Of a stretch of 36,661 nucleotides of DNA, positions 10,582-22,700 are shown piece by piece; position 1 is the first letter of the stretch, and each line of letters opens with the position of its first letter. The position numbers and the translations under genes are program-made. This DNA comes from Hypsibius dujardini (taxonomy: Eukaryota > Tardigrada > Eutardigrada > Parachela > Hypsibiidae): assembly GCA_001579985.1 (NCBI GenBank), contig LRSR01006138.1, positions 1 to 36,661 of the forward strand, read 5' to 3'. The notes under the pieces are model-generated. The model was given only the letters and a program-made list of their open reading frames with translations. It did not search any database and was not told the origin of the DNA.

Positions 10582-12039
10582 TCAGAGACTAGTGTAGGGA
10601 GTTATGAGCATTTCGGAGAACTTTTCCAGAGACTCCTTTCCACGCACCTCATCCTCCAAAAGGGGCACCTTGACCACGTTGAAATCCTCGTACAAATCTT
10701 GAATCTGCAATAACCCCAAGCATGTCTTACAAAAGGAAGATTCCGCTTTTCTGCAGCTGTTATTGAGTGGCACCGAGATTAGGATAGATGACTGTGTAAA
10801 TGCAAGACAAACTCTTTTTCAAACGCTGCAAAATACGTCTAAAACTATTGTATTGTAGATAACTTTAAAGTCTGCTTTGCTTTCTTTGACAGAGTCTAAT
10901 TTTGAATGAAATGATCAGCAAGGAATTAAAGCTAAATTTATGCAATATACGATAACTAACGCAAAAAATTCCAAATTAACTCCTGCAAATTAATATAATA
11001 AAAGCTTCTGTAGTATTCTCAAACTTTACGTCCTTTCAAAATATTGTGTAAAAACAAAACAATTTATTTAAACTTATTTCACACATCTCAGAACAAATAA
11101 TAATATTATTATTATCATAATAAAATATTCCGGACGATTTTTGATGTTTCAGTCCAAAACAATTAAGTTTGGACTTGCCATCTAATGTAATGCAAAATAA
11201 AATGCTCCAGACATGAAGGTGATACCTGATCCAAATATTTGGTTTGCAGCCGCTTTCTCGACCCACACAGACTGCAAGGGTGGATCTTGGAAGGATAAAC
11301 GAGCTGGTTGACGATGATATTATGAATGTCGATGCCGTGTTTAGCCAGAGTTTGTACTAGAGAAGGTCGAAAAAAAAGAACTTTTGCCTGGTCTAGTCCG
11401 GCACGAAATGGGATGAATGACCGGTAGTGTTAACTGTTAGCAGGTGCACTTACCTAGGCGTTCGGTCTCGAAAAGCGAAAGAAATTCGGCGATGCAAACA
11501 CCGACAAATGTGGTCATTTCTGGGTTGTGGAACTGCTCGTTGATCTTCCGGATGGTCGGAATGAGATCGTCCAGCTTCTGTCAACGACAGGAAGAGTGCA
11601 AATTCATCCAATTAATGAAAAACAAAATGATGGCAAAGCTATGTGAAGGAATATGCAACGTACCTTGGAGATTTGCTCAAAGTCCGAGGGGCCCTGCTGC
11701 ATCCCCATCATACCGGAAATTTGGCTGAACAGCGGGCCGATTTTGTTCTTGAGTCGGACGATTTTAGTCAGCCCTTGCTCGAAAATATCAGGAAATGCCA
11801 GTAGCCGAAGGGTGTGCCCGGTCGGTGCGGTGTCGAAGACAACCACACTGAAATCCAACCCTTGCACTAATCTGCAATTACAAATACAAATTAGATTATA
11901 TCGCTAAAAAAAATAAAAAAAGATATACTGCTCGGCAGCAATGCCGATGGGGAGACAAATAAGCAGTAAAGAGGCATACGAGGAGGCCGGCAGGATTACC
12001 AGCAGACATACTGACAGGCTGACTACTGACCATTCAGTC

Positions 12040-12086
<47 letters not shown>

Positions 12087-12981
12087 TAGTCAGATAAAAG
12101 GAAGGACGGAAGACACCAGACAGGTGGACAAGACAAGATTATTGGTGGAATTAGTACTTCATGACTTCAGCGTAGCTCATGGCTTCGTCGATACCGGGCA
12201 GTGAATTTGTGATGTCAAAGAGCATCTTCCTTCCTGAACTCCACAGATCTGAAAAGCAATCAAGAACATAGCGAGAAAATCAATCATGCTTAACTCCATG
12301 TCACGTCATAGAACGAAAGTTACAGCACGAGCCACGACAACCAGTCTATCACATGGGACGGGTGTAATGGTACATCAATCAACCAATCGATCCCACCGAA
12401 CCGTCTTCTCCATTGTGAAATGCAACGACAGCAATCGACCAATCGATCTAAGCCCCCCACTCACCATCCTCTTCCGTCTGTGCCATGTCCTCAATTTCCT
12501 CCGGTTTGCTCTGCACTTGCGGGTCGATTTCCTATAAAAAATGATAGAATTAGAACCACAAATGGACCATCGATTGGACGTATGAAAAGGCTGATTTTTC
12601 ATTTGAACTAACTGACCATGGCAAAGAGATTGGAGTAACCTTCGACGAGGGTGGGGTACTTGGTGAATTTCTGCTTGAACGCATCGGATACGTTGTGTGC
12701 GGGATCGGTGGAAATGAGAAGAACATTTTCCCGGTGCTTTGCAAGAAGAATGGCCAGACTGCAGCTGCAATGTAGAAGAGTTTGGGGGTAATTTGACAAG
12801 GACACCGTACAACAACTTTGCCATTCTTCCTTATTCGTCTTTCTTACCTGCATGTCGTTTTGCCCACTCCGCCCTTGCCTCCCACAAAAATCCACTTCAA
12901 ACTGGTCTGATCAATCAGGTTGCGCACAGTCGGCGCGAGGTGGAGGGATGCGGGATTCGCTGCATCGCCGGAGGATGCCAT
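10582..12981 (-). CDS. GET3: ATPase GET3/ASNA1 (tail-anchored protein targeting)
   Basis: Cytosolic ATPase that receives tail-anchored membrane proteins and hands them to the ER receptor. Exons in coding order: 12848-12981, 12617-12764, 12465-12531, 12158-12248, 11664-11871, 11454-11577, 11226-11356, 10582-10704; total 1026 bases, 341 residues (human 348). Visible features: the deviant Walker A loop [11 protein letters not shown] (residues 34-44), [14 protein letters not shown] (switch I), [28 protein letters not shown] (switch II), [16 protein letters not shown], the zinc-binding CSLC pair (Cys285/Cys288) that holds the homodimer, and [14 protein letters not shown] near the end. The client-groove segment after EIDPQ (exon 3) is acidic and diverges from vertebrates. 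Donors include GTCAGT and GTACTA. The start ATG matches the expected short N-terminus. Intron 4 carries a (CAGA)n tract. Confidence 0.95.
12036..12093. repeat. (CAGA)n in GET3 intron 4
   Basis: A nearly pure CAGA tetranucleotide run of about 14 units, lying between GET3 exons 4 and 5. It is the purest CAGA tract in the window. Confidence 0.95.
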
Positions 12982-13912
12982 TTTTATTACGAGGAAACTT
13001 GTGGAGTAAGTGAAGTGAAGAGTACACTGACGTGTAAATTTGCCCGGCAATTCCTGTTGATTGATTGTCCTGAAGGCGGGCAATTTACCCACAAGACTTC
13101 TTTACCAACAAATACACACACGCACACTGCGAACATTGCACGACAGAGGGCGCTCGCTCCACGCGCAGTCGAGTAGACCGTACTAAACATACACTGACTG
13201 TATAATCTGGATGAAAACACAGGAACAATTGTTAGCCAATCCAACGATTCTGCTCACCGGTGCGGTAAATTCTGGACTTACGATTACAGCATTACGCCCG
13301 TGATCCATCAATCAAACATTAGATTTCCATAAAAAAATGTATTCATTATAAATGAGAATCCAGATCGACTTCCTCCACGAAAGACTCGTGAAAAAAAAAC
13401 TAAAATTCACTTCGTCAATCTCTTCATCAACACCTACTACTGGTTCACAAGCCGTCATAATCACTCTTTTCACTGAAAGCCATTCCAATAACTTCTTCAC
13501 CGACTACCCCGCTAATCTGATTTTAGTCAGTATTTTCATCTTATAGAGAGGTCTCGTTAAAAAATAAAATTGTAACAGTCATAAAATCAAGAAATCCGTG
13601 GAAGAAATTCTATTTCACACACAAGACGAATCAACAATTAAATTTTAAAAACCGAGCGCATCAAATCAACAATCAGTTAATTGCAGTCTTGTGCTCCATT
13701 CTTTAAATCAATCAGACACTGGTGACAATTTACGCGTGTTTTGTTCAACCGAATATGTTCCCGTGTTTTCACCCAGATTATAAAGTAAGAGTAGCGATAG
13801 TGGTCATTCGAGAAGCTCTCGTTGGAAATTCTTATTTCTATTACGGATTCCTTCCTGCCTTTAGAAAGTGTAGTTGCTTTTTAATGTGGTAAAGATACAA
13901 GATATGGGACAT
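12982..13912. other. Spacer between GET3 start and cystatin end
   Basis: This should hold the GET3 promoter and the cystatin 3' untranslated region. A short CACA-rich tract is at about 13112-13130. An ATTAAA on the minus strand (13880-13885) lies 28 bases past the cystatin stop and could be its polyadenylation signal. I found no coding gene. Confidence 0.45.
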
Positions 13913-14613
13913 TTAGGATTCAGCAGTGGACATGTAGCCGTCGAATGAAACGGGATCACTCCACATTTTGGGAAAGAGCATTCCGGTGAGAGAGGCTTCT
14001 CCGTGAAGAGGCTTGAACACTCGCAGATGCGCCACATACTGACCGTTCTCCGTGTCCTGGATCAACACCTACTCCAGCGAAGGAAGGAACATTCAAATCG
14101 ACTAACACACAACATTATCAAGTGCTGTAGAATCGTTAGTTAATAGCGAAACAGCAAGCAGGAGCAGCTGACCTTGAGGTAGTAGTTGGTTCCAGATACA
14201 ACCTGTGTCCGGTAGGATTGAACAGCGAACAGCGTGAAGATCCTCCCCAATAGACCCTCAACTGCACCCGCTACCTAATATATGAGGGACCATAAGGTAG
14301 AGGAAGACGAAATTTTGTTGATAATTTTGATGGCGGAATCTGAGTAGCGATGATTGACGATAGATGGCGGTACCTGGTTTGCCATTGCCTGTGCAGTAGC
14401 ATCAGCTGGACGTGTACCGCCTAAACCTCCGGCTACGAATTGTGACTCGTCCTGCCCTTCAACCGGCCTCTTCAGTGTCAGGAGGGCCATTAAGAATACC
14501 ACCACCAACAACTCACTGAAAAGGGGATGCCGTATAATGCAAATTAAATAGTATGTGACATCCTGGACCATTTGGACTTACCATTTGAGTGGCGATCGGA
14601 TCGTAGCCATCAT
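13913..14613 (-). CDS. Secreted stefin-like cystatin (cysteine protease inhibitor)
   Basis: Inhibitor of papain-family cysteine proteases by family. Exons in coding order: 14582-14613, 14374-14515, 14173-14274, 13913-14068; total 432 bases, 143 residues. Residues 1-11 are polar with one Arg and one Lys, 12-25 (ELLVVVFLMALLTL) are strongly hydrophobic, and cleavage is plausible around residue 31, so the protein is probably secreted. The cystatin core shows the N-terminal glycines (VAGGLGGTRPAD, 38-49), the first hairpin QVVSG (82-86) followed by TNYYLKV, and the stefin-like VAHLRVFKPLHGE (104-116). The only cysteine is residue 11, before the hydrophobic core, so the mature protein has none. 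That separates it from disulfide-bonded type 2 cystatins and makes it a type 1 (stefin) fold with a signal peptide, a combination known in trematodes. Exon 1 encodes only 11 codons and is the least certain part. Confidence 0.88.
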
Positions 14614-15668
14614 TCTGTTCTGCACAATACTAGCACTCTACGGTACTCGCTAACACAGGCTATGCCTTTTAAAGCTTGGCCTTAAATTGAAAAGGATTTT
14701 GGGTATGGTCACCTGCCTCCATATGTTTTGGCAGGCAACCGACCTTTTCATCGCAAGGCGGATAATCCTTCGGCCCTTTGTGGAGGACATGATATTAGTA
14801 GATCAGCACTTTACCGGATAAACTAACAACCCGGAAACGCCTCAAATTACATCCAGCAATATGATAAGAATGAATATGCAAATATTATATGCGTCAATGG
14901 TACACGGTGAGGAGACAATAGTGGTCATTTGCAATAACTGACCAGTGACCAACACAGCACCAGCTATTAGACTGATGAGACTATAGATTACGTGAAATTA
15001 GCAAATTAAAAGAAGAAGAAAGCTTTAGATCCTCGCCTCCTTGATGCATTGTCTTGTTTTGCTTTGTTTCACTTTGGGAAAGGCGGTGAAGATATCGTGC
15101 TCGCTGGTGGGAAAATGCCTTGCCTCGATCACAAGCAATTGGTACTGTTACTAGTACCTTGCAGGTCCTCCGCATATAGATACACCTACGCATCTAACAA
15201 GTACAGTTAGTGTCGTCTCATGTTTCAACCCCGAGTTTATATGGCATTTTCCATATACCGATTTGCTCAAACAAATAGAATCGACAGCGTTTGTTCTGGT
15301 CTACCTTCACGTCAGTAGCTAAAAGTCTCAGGTTCCTCCCTCCGACTCCTTATGTTTTTCGGATACTCTTTTCTGTTAAAGATTTTATCCCGTATATCCA
15401 TCTCTTGAGAGGGTACCTCATAAAGCAGGCGCGTACACCTTGCTTGAGTCGAGCGTGAACTTCATCTTGCGCTAATTTCTGTCTCCAACAAAGTTCTATA
15501 CAACCGAGGCTACAAAAATACGGTTGCACCATGATGTCGACCTGATCGTTCGCTATCTGTTACCACATTATTGATTTTCCACTGGGTACGCCAGCATACC
15601 GCCCGACCGATCAGCTGTGGGCAATAGCGACTGTAAACCACGCCTGTTTCGTCTTAAGCTCCGTCATA
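14614..15668. other. Divergent spacer between cystatin and the orphan gene
   Basis: 1,055 bases separate the start codons of two genes transcribed in opposite directions, so both promoters must lie here. Apart from the TATA-like element near the cystatin I see no distinct motif, and no coding similarity. Confidence 0.45.
14666..14673 (-). promoter_or_regulatory. Candidate TATA box of the cystatin gene
   Basis: The minus strand reads CTTTAAAAGG about 55 bases upstream of the cystatin ATG, a good spacing for a TATA-like element with a short leader. This is a single motif match only. Confidence 0.35.
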
Positions 15669-16895
15669 ATGGAACGATACACGGTTGCACAAATGATCAC
15701 TCTATACTTCACCGTCGGATTATTCAGCACAATCTTCGGTTTTCCCATTCAAGTTTTCCTCTCCCTCTTGGGGTTCCTTACCTGTTTTCTCTTGCTGGAA
15801 AACCTCGACTTTACTACCATCGAAAGTCTGCGCGACAAGAAGATGAATTTCCCACCGACTTGTCCAACCGAATGGCGTCAGGTTGATCCACCATTACACC
15901 ATTCCTATCCAGTGTTTCGGCAAGAGGAGCCGATTATGTTGCATCATCAAAGACCCAATAGGAATTATGAGGAACCCAACTTTCAGGCGAACAGACTTGC
16001 GCCTTCTGTTTTTACTGCAGTTCCACAACACAACTATCCCAAGAACGTTCAGACAGTTCGAAGTCGAATTCGCAGCAATTCTCATCCCGGAAGAGGAGAA
16101 CTTCTCAGTCTTGATTTCCGGGACACCATTGAAGCACTTGCTAATATCGAAGGAACCATTGCGTTCCTTAGCGAACGTGATATTGTATCGGGTGAATCGA
16201 ACGTCATTCCAGCTTTTCAGCAGGGAATCAAGGACAATGTCTCGACAATTAGCGGAAAAGAGTCTGTATTGAGGTCGTCTATGACGATTATCAGTATCAG
16301 TAACTGGAAGGAACAGGAGGAACAAGTTCCGGAAAATGGAATGAGGGAACAAACCCAACTTCAAGCCGAACTGGAAGAGTCTCTTTCTAGCTACGGTGTG
16401 CCTGACGACGACAATTTTACATGTGCTATTAACGAACAGGAATGTCCAATCACTCCAGACAAGGAACCGGAAGCAAGTTCTGGATCGGGATTTGCGATCA
16501 TGTCTCATCCAAAGGAGCAAGTTTTGGAAGAGTTTGAGTTACCAGCCAAGCCGCGTTCGCGGTTGAATTCCGGCGTGATATTGTGCGTCCCCACGGAAAG
16601 TAGTCGAATTACAGCTGACGACACGTCTCGCTCGAATTCAAGCCTGGCATGGGAGGACGTTATCTCCAACCACAACAACAACTCTTTCGCAAACCGGTTG
16701 TCGAGTCTGCTGCGGCGAAAGAGTCATGCAGATGGTGACACTGAAGTGTTTGTGATTGACCAACCGATGGAAGTACCGCAGCAGAGACAACGAGCAAGTA
16801 CTATGTCTGCAACCGCTAGAATGTCCGGTCATTACATTTCTAATCCTGTCAGATCTCCCAGCATTCAAGAGCTTATCAAGTCCTTTTCGTTGTGA
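15669..16895 (+). CDS. Intronless orphan membrane protein with N-terminal hairpin
   Basis: A single open frame of 408 residues with ATG context AATGG; I do not recognise the family. Residues 9-45 are hydrophobic (MITLYFTVGLFSTIFGF then VFLSLLGFLTCFLLL) with a central Pro, consistent with two closely spaced membrane helices or a re-entrant hairpin. The remaining 360 residues are polar, rich in Ser, Glu, Asn and Gln, and look mostly disordered. Basic-Ser patches such as LLRRKSHADG and PRSRLNSG could be kinase sites. Codon quality and length argue for a real gene, because every other long gene in the window is split while this frame is uninterrupted. Reverse-strand open frames over it are shadows. 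It could be a retrocopy or an intron-poor lineage-specific gene. Function unknown. Confidence 0.65.
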   Translation: MERYTVAQMITLYFTVGLFSTIFGFPIQVFLSLLGFLTCFLLLENLDFTTIESLRDKKMNFPPTCPTEWRQVDPPLHHSYPVFRQEEPIMLHHQRPNRNYEEPNFQANRLAPSVFTAVPQHNYPKNVQTVRSRIRSNSHPGRGELLSLDFRDTIEALANIEGTIAFLSERDIVSGESNVIPAFQQGIKDNVSTISGKESVLRSSMTIISISNWKEQEEQVPENGMREQTQLQAELEESLSSYGVPDDDNFTCAINEQECPITPDKEPEASSGSGFAIMSHPKEQVLEEFELPAKPRSRLNSGVILCVPTESSRITADDTSRSNSSLAWEDVISNHNNNSFANRLSSLLRRKSHADGDTEVFVIDQPMEVPQQRQRASTMSATARMSGHYISNPVRSPSIQELIKSFSL

Positions 16896-19725
16896 CACAC
16901 TACACTCATTTTCCGTTCCCTTTTCTCCACAACAATTTTTACAAGTATCAAGTTTCCTCTGACTGTTATTGTGAAAGAGAGATCTTATCCGGCTAAATTT
17001 TCCTAATTGATTAAAAAATACTTATGGGATGATTCGGGGAAACTCCTTGGATCGTACAAACCCACCCATTGTAACTCGAGAGTAAATACTTTCGTGACAA
17101 AAAGTAGAAGTTTTTTTAGGCGAAAAAGGAATATGAAATTACAAATTACCACGGACTGGTCACAGATGTGGAGAGAACCTTGCAGAGCCATCGTTGATAT
17201 AGTCTGCGACATATTTAGAACGTACCGATTTTCTTAACTTGCTTTTATTTTTAACGAATAACTGCATGCGTTAAAAATGCAGCCATTAGAATATTTTCAA
17301 TACTTAGTTTTAGTCGATTAAAAGGAAGCGGAAATGTAGAAGGAAGAAGACCCACAGAAAAAGAGTTCGTTGATCAAGCGCGGCGGCAGATGGCGCTGCA
17401 CTTGCAGTACTTTTTTAAAATTATAATTATCACCGTCCTTGCAATTCTTTTTCGTAGCGGCTCCAGATTGCGCATTTTGTGAGGAACTCTAAAGTGAGGA
17501 CTTGCATGGATAATTCACCGTATTCTTACGAAGAAATAAACCCAATATGAAGCCGCATCAAGGCGAAATCGAGCTTATGCATGCAGTACCAACGGAGACG
17601 GATGATTAACGGATCCAGGCCGTAATGTTTCAGGTACAGCAAGGACGGCGTAGTCGCTGTTTAGTAAGGCCAACGGTTCATCCATGTCATATGGACGATT
17701 TGAAGTTTAAGAGTCATGTAATCTGCGAACAACTTCTAAATACAATCCTTAATTAGAATGTATCCTCCGAAGTCATTATATTATTATATTTAAAGTAACT
17801 ATTATATGTTATATATATATATTACAGTTACTTTAAATATAACAAATAGAATAGTAACTTTAAAATAGTTATATATAACGAAGCATTATAAAGTAACTAC
17901 TACATTTTAAGTAATGTGACATTTCAGTGTTACATGCGTTAATGTTTGAATTTGCTTTGTTCTATCGCTCCTGGTACCTGAATCATTTGTTCGATGATAT
18001 TTGAGCTGGATGGACGGTCCCCAGCAGGTTGAGATGGCATAATTGCAGAGGCTGCAGCTGTTTCAATGTCTCGCCAACTGTGACGCCGGATTTGCTGCAT
18101 CATCCCAACCGATTCACTGAATCGGAAATTCGGTTACGTGGAAGGCATGCTGACGAAAGAAGCTTGTCGAAAGGGTCAATTAGGATTGACCTTAGTATGG
18201 GTCTTTCTATACGGAAAACTGCCAAATGAAGATACTTTATAGTCGAGTTGTACCTTATATTCACGTATTTCACTTTCGAACCTAACAACTGTTAACAGCC
18301 TTATCCTCAAGCAATAATTCCATGTACTGCGTTGCATTTCAGGAATCCCGGGTTATTATTTACAGTAGAAAGATTGTGTGCAAGGATTGCCACAAAAACA
18401 TGTAATTTTTTTTATAATTCACCGGCAAATAAATTGCTAAACTGTTACTGTAGTAATAAGTTGTTACAGTGTATCAATCATTAGTTTTGTTAAACACAGC
18501 GTTTAAAAATACTTCAAGTATTAGTAAAGAACGAGTTCAGTGCCAATTGATCACTGTTCAATCGTTTGAGTATTTGAAGCATCTTCTTCAATTGTGAAAT
18601 TGTTTTTTTACAACTACTGCTAGTCCCTGTTAACTCAACGGTATGTGATCTGCCTTATAGTAGAAGGTTGAAATTCAATTTTTAGAGGAATAATTTTTCC
18701 ATTTTTATTTCTCACGCTTAGGGGTCGGCTGGTCATGCCAAATGATGTCAAATATTTTTGTGGTCAAGGAGGGGATATTTGGGGAAGACTGACCATTGGT
18801 CAAACAAGCGCGGCTCAGTCTAGAATCATATCTGTTTTTGTATCCCATTATGGGATGCAGTTAATGATTCATTTTGGGATGGACAAAAAGATAGACCACC
18901 AAATGTTAACGTACTGTGGTACTATTTTGAGCACCATAAATGATTTCAATTCCGCTTCGAATTACTGTCATATTTTTTGCCAGGGTTCAGCCGTGCGTTT
19001 AGAAATTACCAATTGCCATCTTCTGTTATCATGATGATGATAACGATGATTATTATTTAAAATAGTGCCTCTTGTTTTTTTTGGAAATGAAAAATTGGGC
19101 TACTTGTCGGGTCCTCCCCGTTTACAGCATCAAAAAATAAATAAGTATGAGGAGCTGATTCCTTTGTCTAAGCACTGTGGTATAGTGCACTGCCATCTGC
19201 TCATCCTGGATAACTTCCGCAAGCTTTTTTAACCATGATAATGAAGGTAAGGCGTCGCCTTCCAATATCGCCTGCAAACCACAAATTCGGCAATAGTCGG
19301 AAAAAGAATGAAAACGACATGAAAGAAATGTTACATTGACGCTTCAGTCAAGCGCCGGTTTTTCGCGCGCGATAACAACAAACCCTCCGGTCAATTGTTA
19401 AAAATATAATTGGTGAAAAAAGGAAAAGCACATCGCTTGCACATACCGCACATACGGCAAGTATTACCGTCGTCCTTCTACGCGCTTCGTCGCTTCCACG
19501 GCTTCTATATTTTGGTGCACTGTATGTTGGTTTATTTATTGCCTGGCTTTACTGCTATTTTATTTAGTTAGTCACATTACACATCCTGCGCATACCGTTT
19601 TGGGAGGCGAACCTTTGCAATTATATTTGAACTATTTATTTGTCAGGCTAGAAATATGTAGAACTGTGGAGGTACTTTGTGATCGTGATAAAACACATTC
19701 GTTCACTGTATCTGGTATATGGATA
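16896..19725. other. Gene-poor spacer before chitin synthase
   Basis: I see no convincing gene in about 2.8 kb. ATTAAA motifs soon after 16895 could serve the orphan gene. An AT-rich block with a 17-base inverted repeat lies at 17784-17842. An open frame at 18735-19034 has no recognisable features and is followed by a small ATGATG microsatellite near 19033-19050. The chitin synthase promoter is presumably within the last few hundred bases. Confidence 0.45.
17784..17842. repeat. AT-rich inverted repeat
   Basis: The left arm TTATATTTAAAGTAACT (17784-17800) is an exact reverse complement of the right arm AGTTACTTTAAATATAA (17826-17842), with an AT-only loop. Further AGTAACTTTAAA-like copies follow within 70 bases, so the block is a small cluster of related units. 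Confidence 0.75.
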
Positions 19726-22700
19726 ATGGCCCCAGTCAAACGGTAAGTTCACAATTTATTTGACTAAACGTTATTTGGAATAATGGATTTTCCCATTTCC
19801 AGAAGAGGCTGCTGCGAGAAAGGTAAGCAGATGTTCTGAATATTATTTAATTATGTCTGATAATAAGAAGATTTCCCACACCGCATGCAGGTCACACATG
19901 GCACCGCAGTATGCACGAGGATGAGGACAATAACCACGAGGAGGATGGGCGGGAAGACGGACGATCCTCCCGACTGTTGGTCTTTCATGTCATTGTCAAA
20001 GCTATTGCCAGTGTTGTGGCCTTCCTCCTCATGCTCTGTGGCTGTGTCGTCGGGAAAGCTTCACTGCTCCTCATGCTGGCCAATATGATACCCAATCTTC
20101 CTCTTCATCCCACCACTAACTTTTCATTGGGTAAAACATTTAATAAACAATTTTTGCTGCAAGTTTGTCGTTTCTTTTGCCAATTTAGCTTAACATTTAT
20201 ATACAGTTATGATTTATGTAATTGAAAAAGATTTAAGATATTTTATTGAAGGTTCAAATTGGAATAAACGAAACTGAATTTTAACCTGATTCAGTCGTGA
20301 CGCAGCAGGTGTTATTGGTTAATAACATTAACAGTTTTTATATTTTATTTGCGTTATTTGAAGCGACGATTTCATGCCTAATTAAACTGGAAAAAAGACC
20401 ACGTCGAATAATTAGCTAGAAGCTCTTTAGCCCTTGTGAGCTGTTACTACCTCACCTTCCCGCTAGGTACCTATAAAATTTTTTATGTCTTTCTTTGCAG
20501 ACACATTGGCCAATAATAATGCGGAGCCGCCGGCCATCGTCTCGGCCAAAACGTCGGCCGGCTGGTACTGGATAGTACTTTTTGTCCTTGTTATTCCGGA
20601 AATTTTCATCTTTGCGCAGGCTTTCCGAAAAGTTCTCACTCATCGTCTACCAAAGCCCCAGCTTGCCTATTCCCTAGCGGTAATGAGGTTCCTTAACTGA
20701 GCGAAGGAGCCTGAAGGACTGTCAATTTAATAGTTGGCAAAAAGCATTGATTGTTCTCCCTCCTGTCAGTTATATTTTTCCATTGATTTTCGCTTTAATC
20801 CAAGTTGTTTGCAGCACTTGTCATTTTTGTATATTTAAGCACTGTACAACATTCACCATAAAAAAGGGTAATTAATTATTTCAAGCACAAATTTACAAAA
20901 CTCAAATGCCACACTGTTAAAATAATTTCTGTTCCTATTAATTTGTATTTATAAAATTTGATTAGACTTCTCGTTATTTCCTCAACTTGAAATGTGATTA
21001 GTTGATAAATAAGAAAACTGGCTGTCTTTCAAGAAGTCCTATTTCTCCGTCCAACAGGTTGTGTCTATGGAAGTGCTCCATGCCACCGGACTGGCAATGC
21101 TAATGTTTCTCATCCTACCCCGCTTAGACTCTTTGGTTGCGTCCACCTTGTTCGCCGCCCTCATCTTCGTCCCTTCCATTTTGAAAACTCTTTTTTGGAC
21201 CGCCAAAGCCCCGCCCACCCCGACGCCGTTAGGCGAGAGAGAACCCGAGACTGGTTGTCTAGCCCAATTCAAAGCCAAGGCACGAAAGCTGGAGCCCACA
21301 GCCTGCTTGGACGTTTTGGTGGTGTTGCTTCAGCTGGCTGGATTTGTCTATCTCCCCGTCATGCTGCTGCCTTATGTTCAGACAACCGACGTATCCGATA
21401 GTACGATTGTATTTTACACCGTCTCCATGGCCTGCATTCTAACGTCATGCATTTGGTGGGAGAATTTTGTGTCGAAACAGTCGGCCTTGAAATTGTTTCA
21501 AGCCTTATACGTGCTCCGAAAAAGGAATCACACATCTCGAGCCAAAATTCAACTGGCACTTTTCCCACTAAAACTTCTCCTACTCTCCCTCTTCATGGTC
21601 CTCTTCTATTGGGTCAACCGTTTCACCCAATCTCCGGAGAAGCCATTGTCGGATGTTATGGCTGATTTGGGGCAAGGTCTAGTGCAGCTATTCCAGACAA
21701 CTGAGAATACTGCTAAAACCACGCCTAATATAGACAATGTTGGACTCACGGAAGATAACACCCTGATACCTTACTCTATTTCGGTGGCATCGGTCGGTGT
21801 TCAAGCTCACGATTATTGGGTCCTTCTCATCCTTCAGTTGGTATCCTCGTTGGTGGTGATCAAAGTCGGTGTGATTGCCTGCCAAACACTCATGCAACGT
21901 GCGGCCTTCAGTCTGCCACTTGTTCTCTCTTTTCCGGTTTTACTGTTGATCGTCGGAGTGCTAACCCATGTTCCCGATGGTCCGGCAAGCTTGCACTACT
22001 ATTACAAGGCGGATACAGCGTAAGTTCCAATCCAGGTATCTTGTTCCCTTCTCCTTTGTTCCTTGTAGCGTTTTGACCAAGCGTTATAGGGGTAGAAATG
22101 GGGTTTTCTTTCAATTTGTTTGTAAGATCCGTCCTAATGCGCGTACATGCAAATTTTAAGTCCATGTCAATTGCCAATTTGTTCTGTTTCAATTTTCCAT
22201 TTAGTGACTTCGGTCTAACTCAGGCAATAATGGAGATTTTCCCTCCCGATTGACTTGAATTTTTTTTGCAAATAGCTATCTATTAATCAAGATTTATCGT
22301 TGGGGTCTCCGCATGGAATTCACATTACCGGTTTCAGAAAAGAATAAAAAAGAAAAAGACTCCCCCAGCGAGTTCGTGCTGTTAATGGGTGCTAGATTGA
22401 TTGAAAGCTCAATATTTTTCTTGATTTTCACTGTAAAAAATTTATATTTTGAAACATGCATTTAAAACATGTGTTTTAACACTTTCCCATACCAAATTCA
22501 ATTTGGAGTCGATCCGAATTAGCCGAATATTTTTTAAGTATCAGGGGATCGAGCTGTAGGCCAGCTCTGGAAAGCTACGCTCGAATGTCTTATCTTTTTT
22601 TAGAAATACACACAACTCCGCCCCCTGAAACCTGAAAAATATTAAGCTAAAGCCGATCGACTCCAAATTGATTTGGCATAAGAAAATATAAAAATAAATA

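Noticed and set aside
15894-16520. 208-codon minus-strand open frame
   Set aside because: It is a shadow of the 408-codon plus-strand gene, with no features of its own.
18735-19034. 99-codon plus-strand open frame in the gene-poor spacer
   Set aside because: No recognisable domain, no promoter or splice context, and AT-rich non-coding surroundings; chance length.
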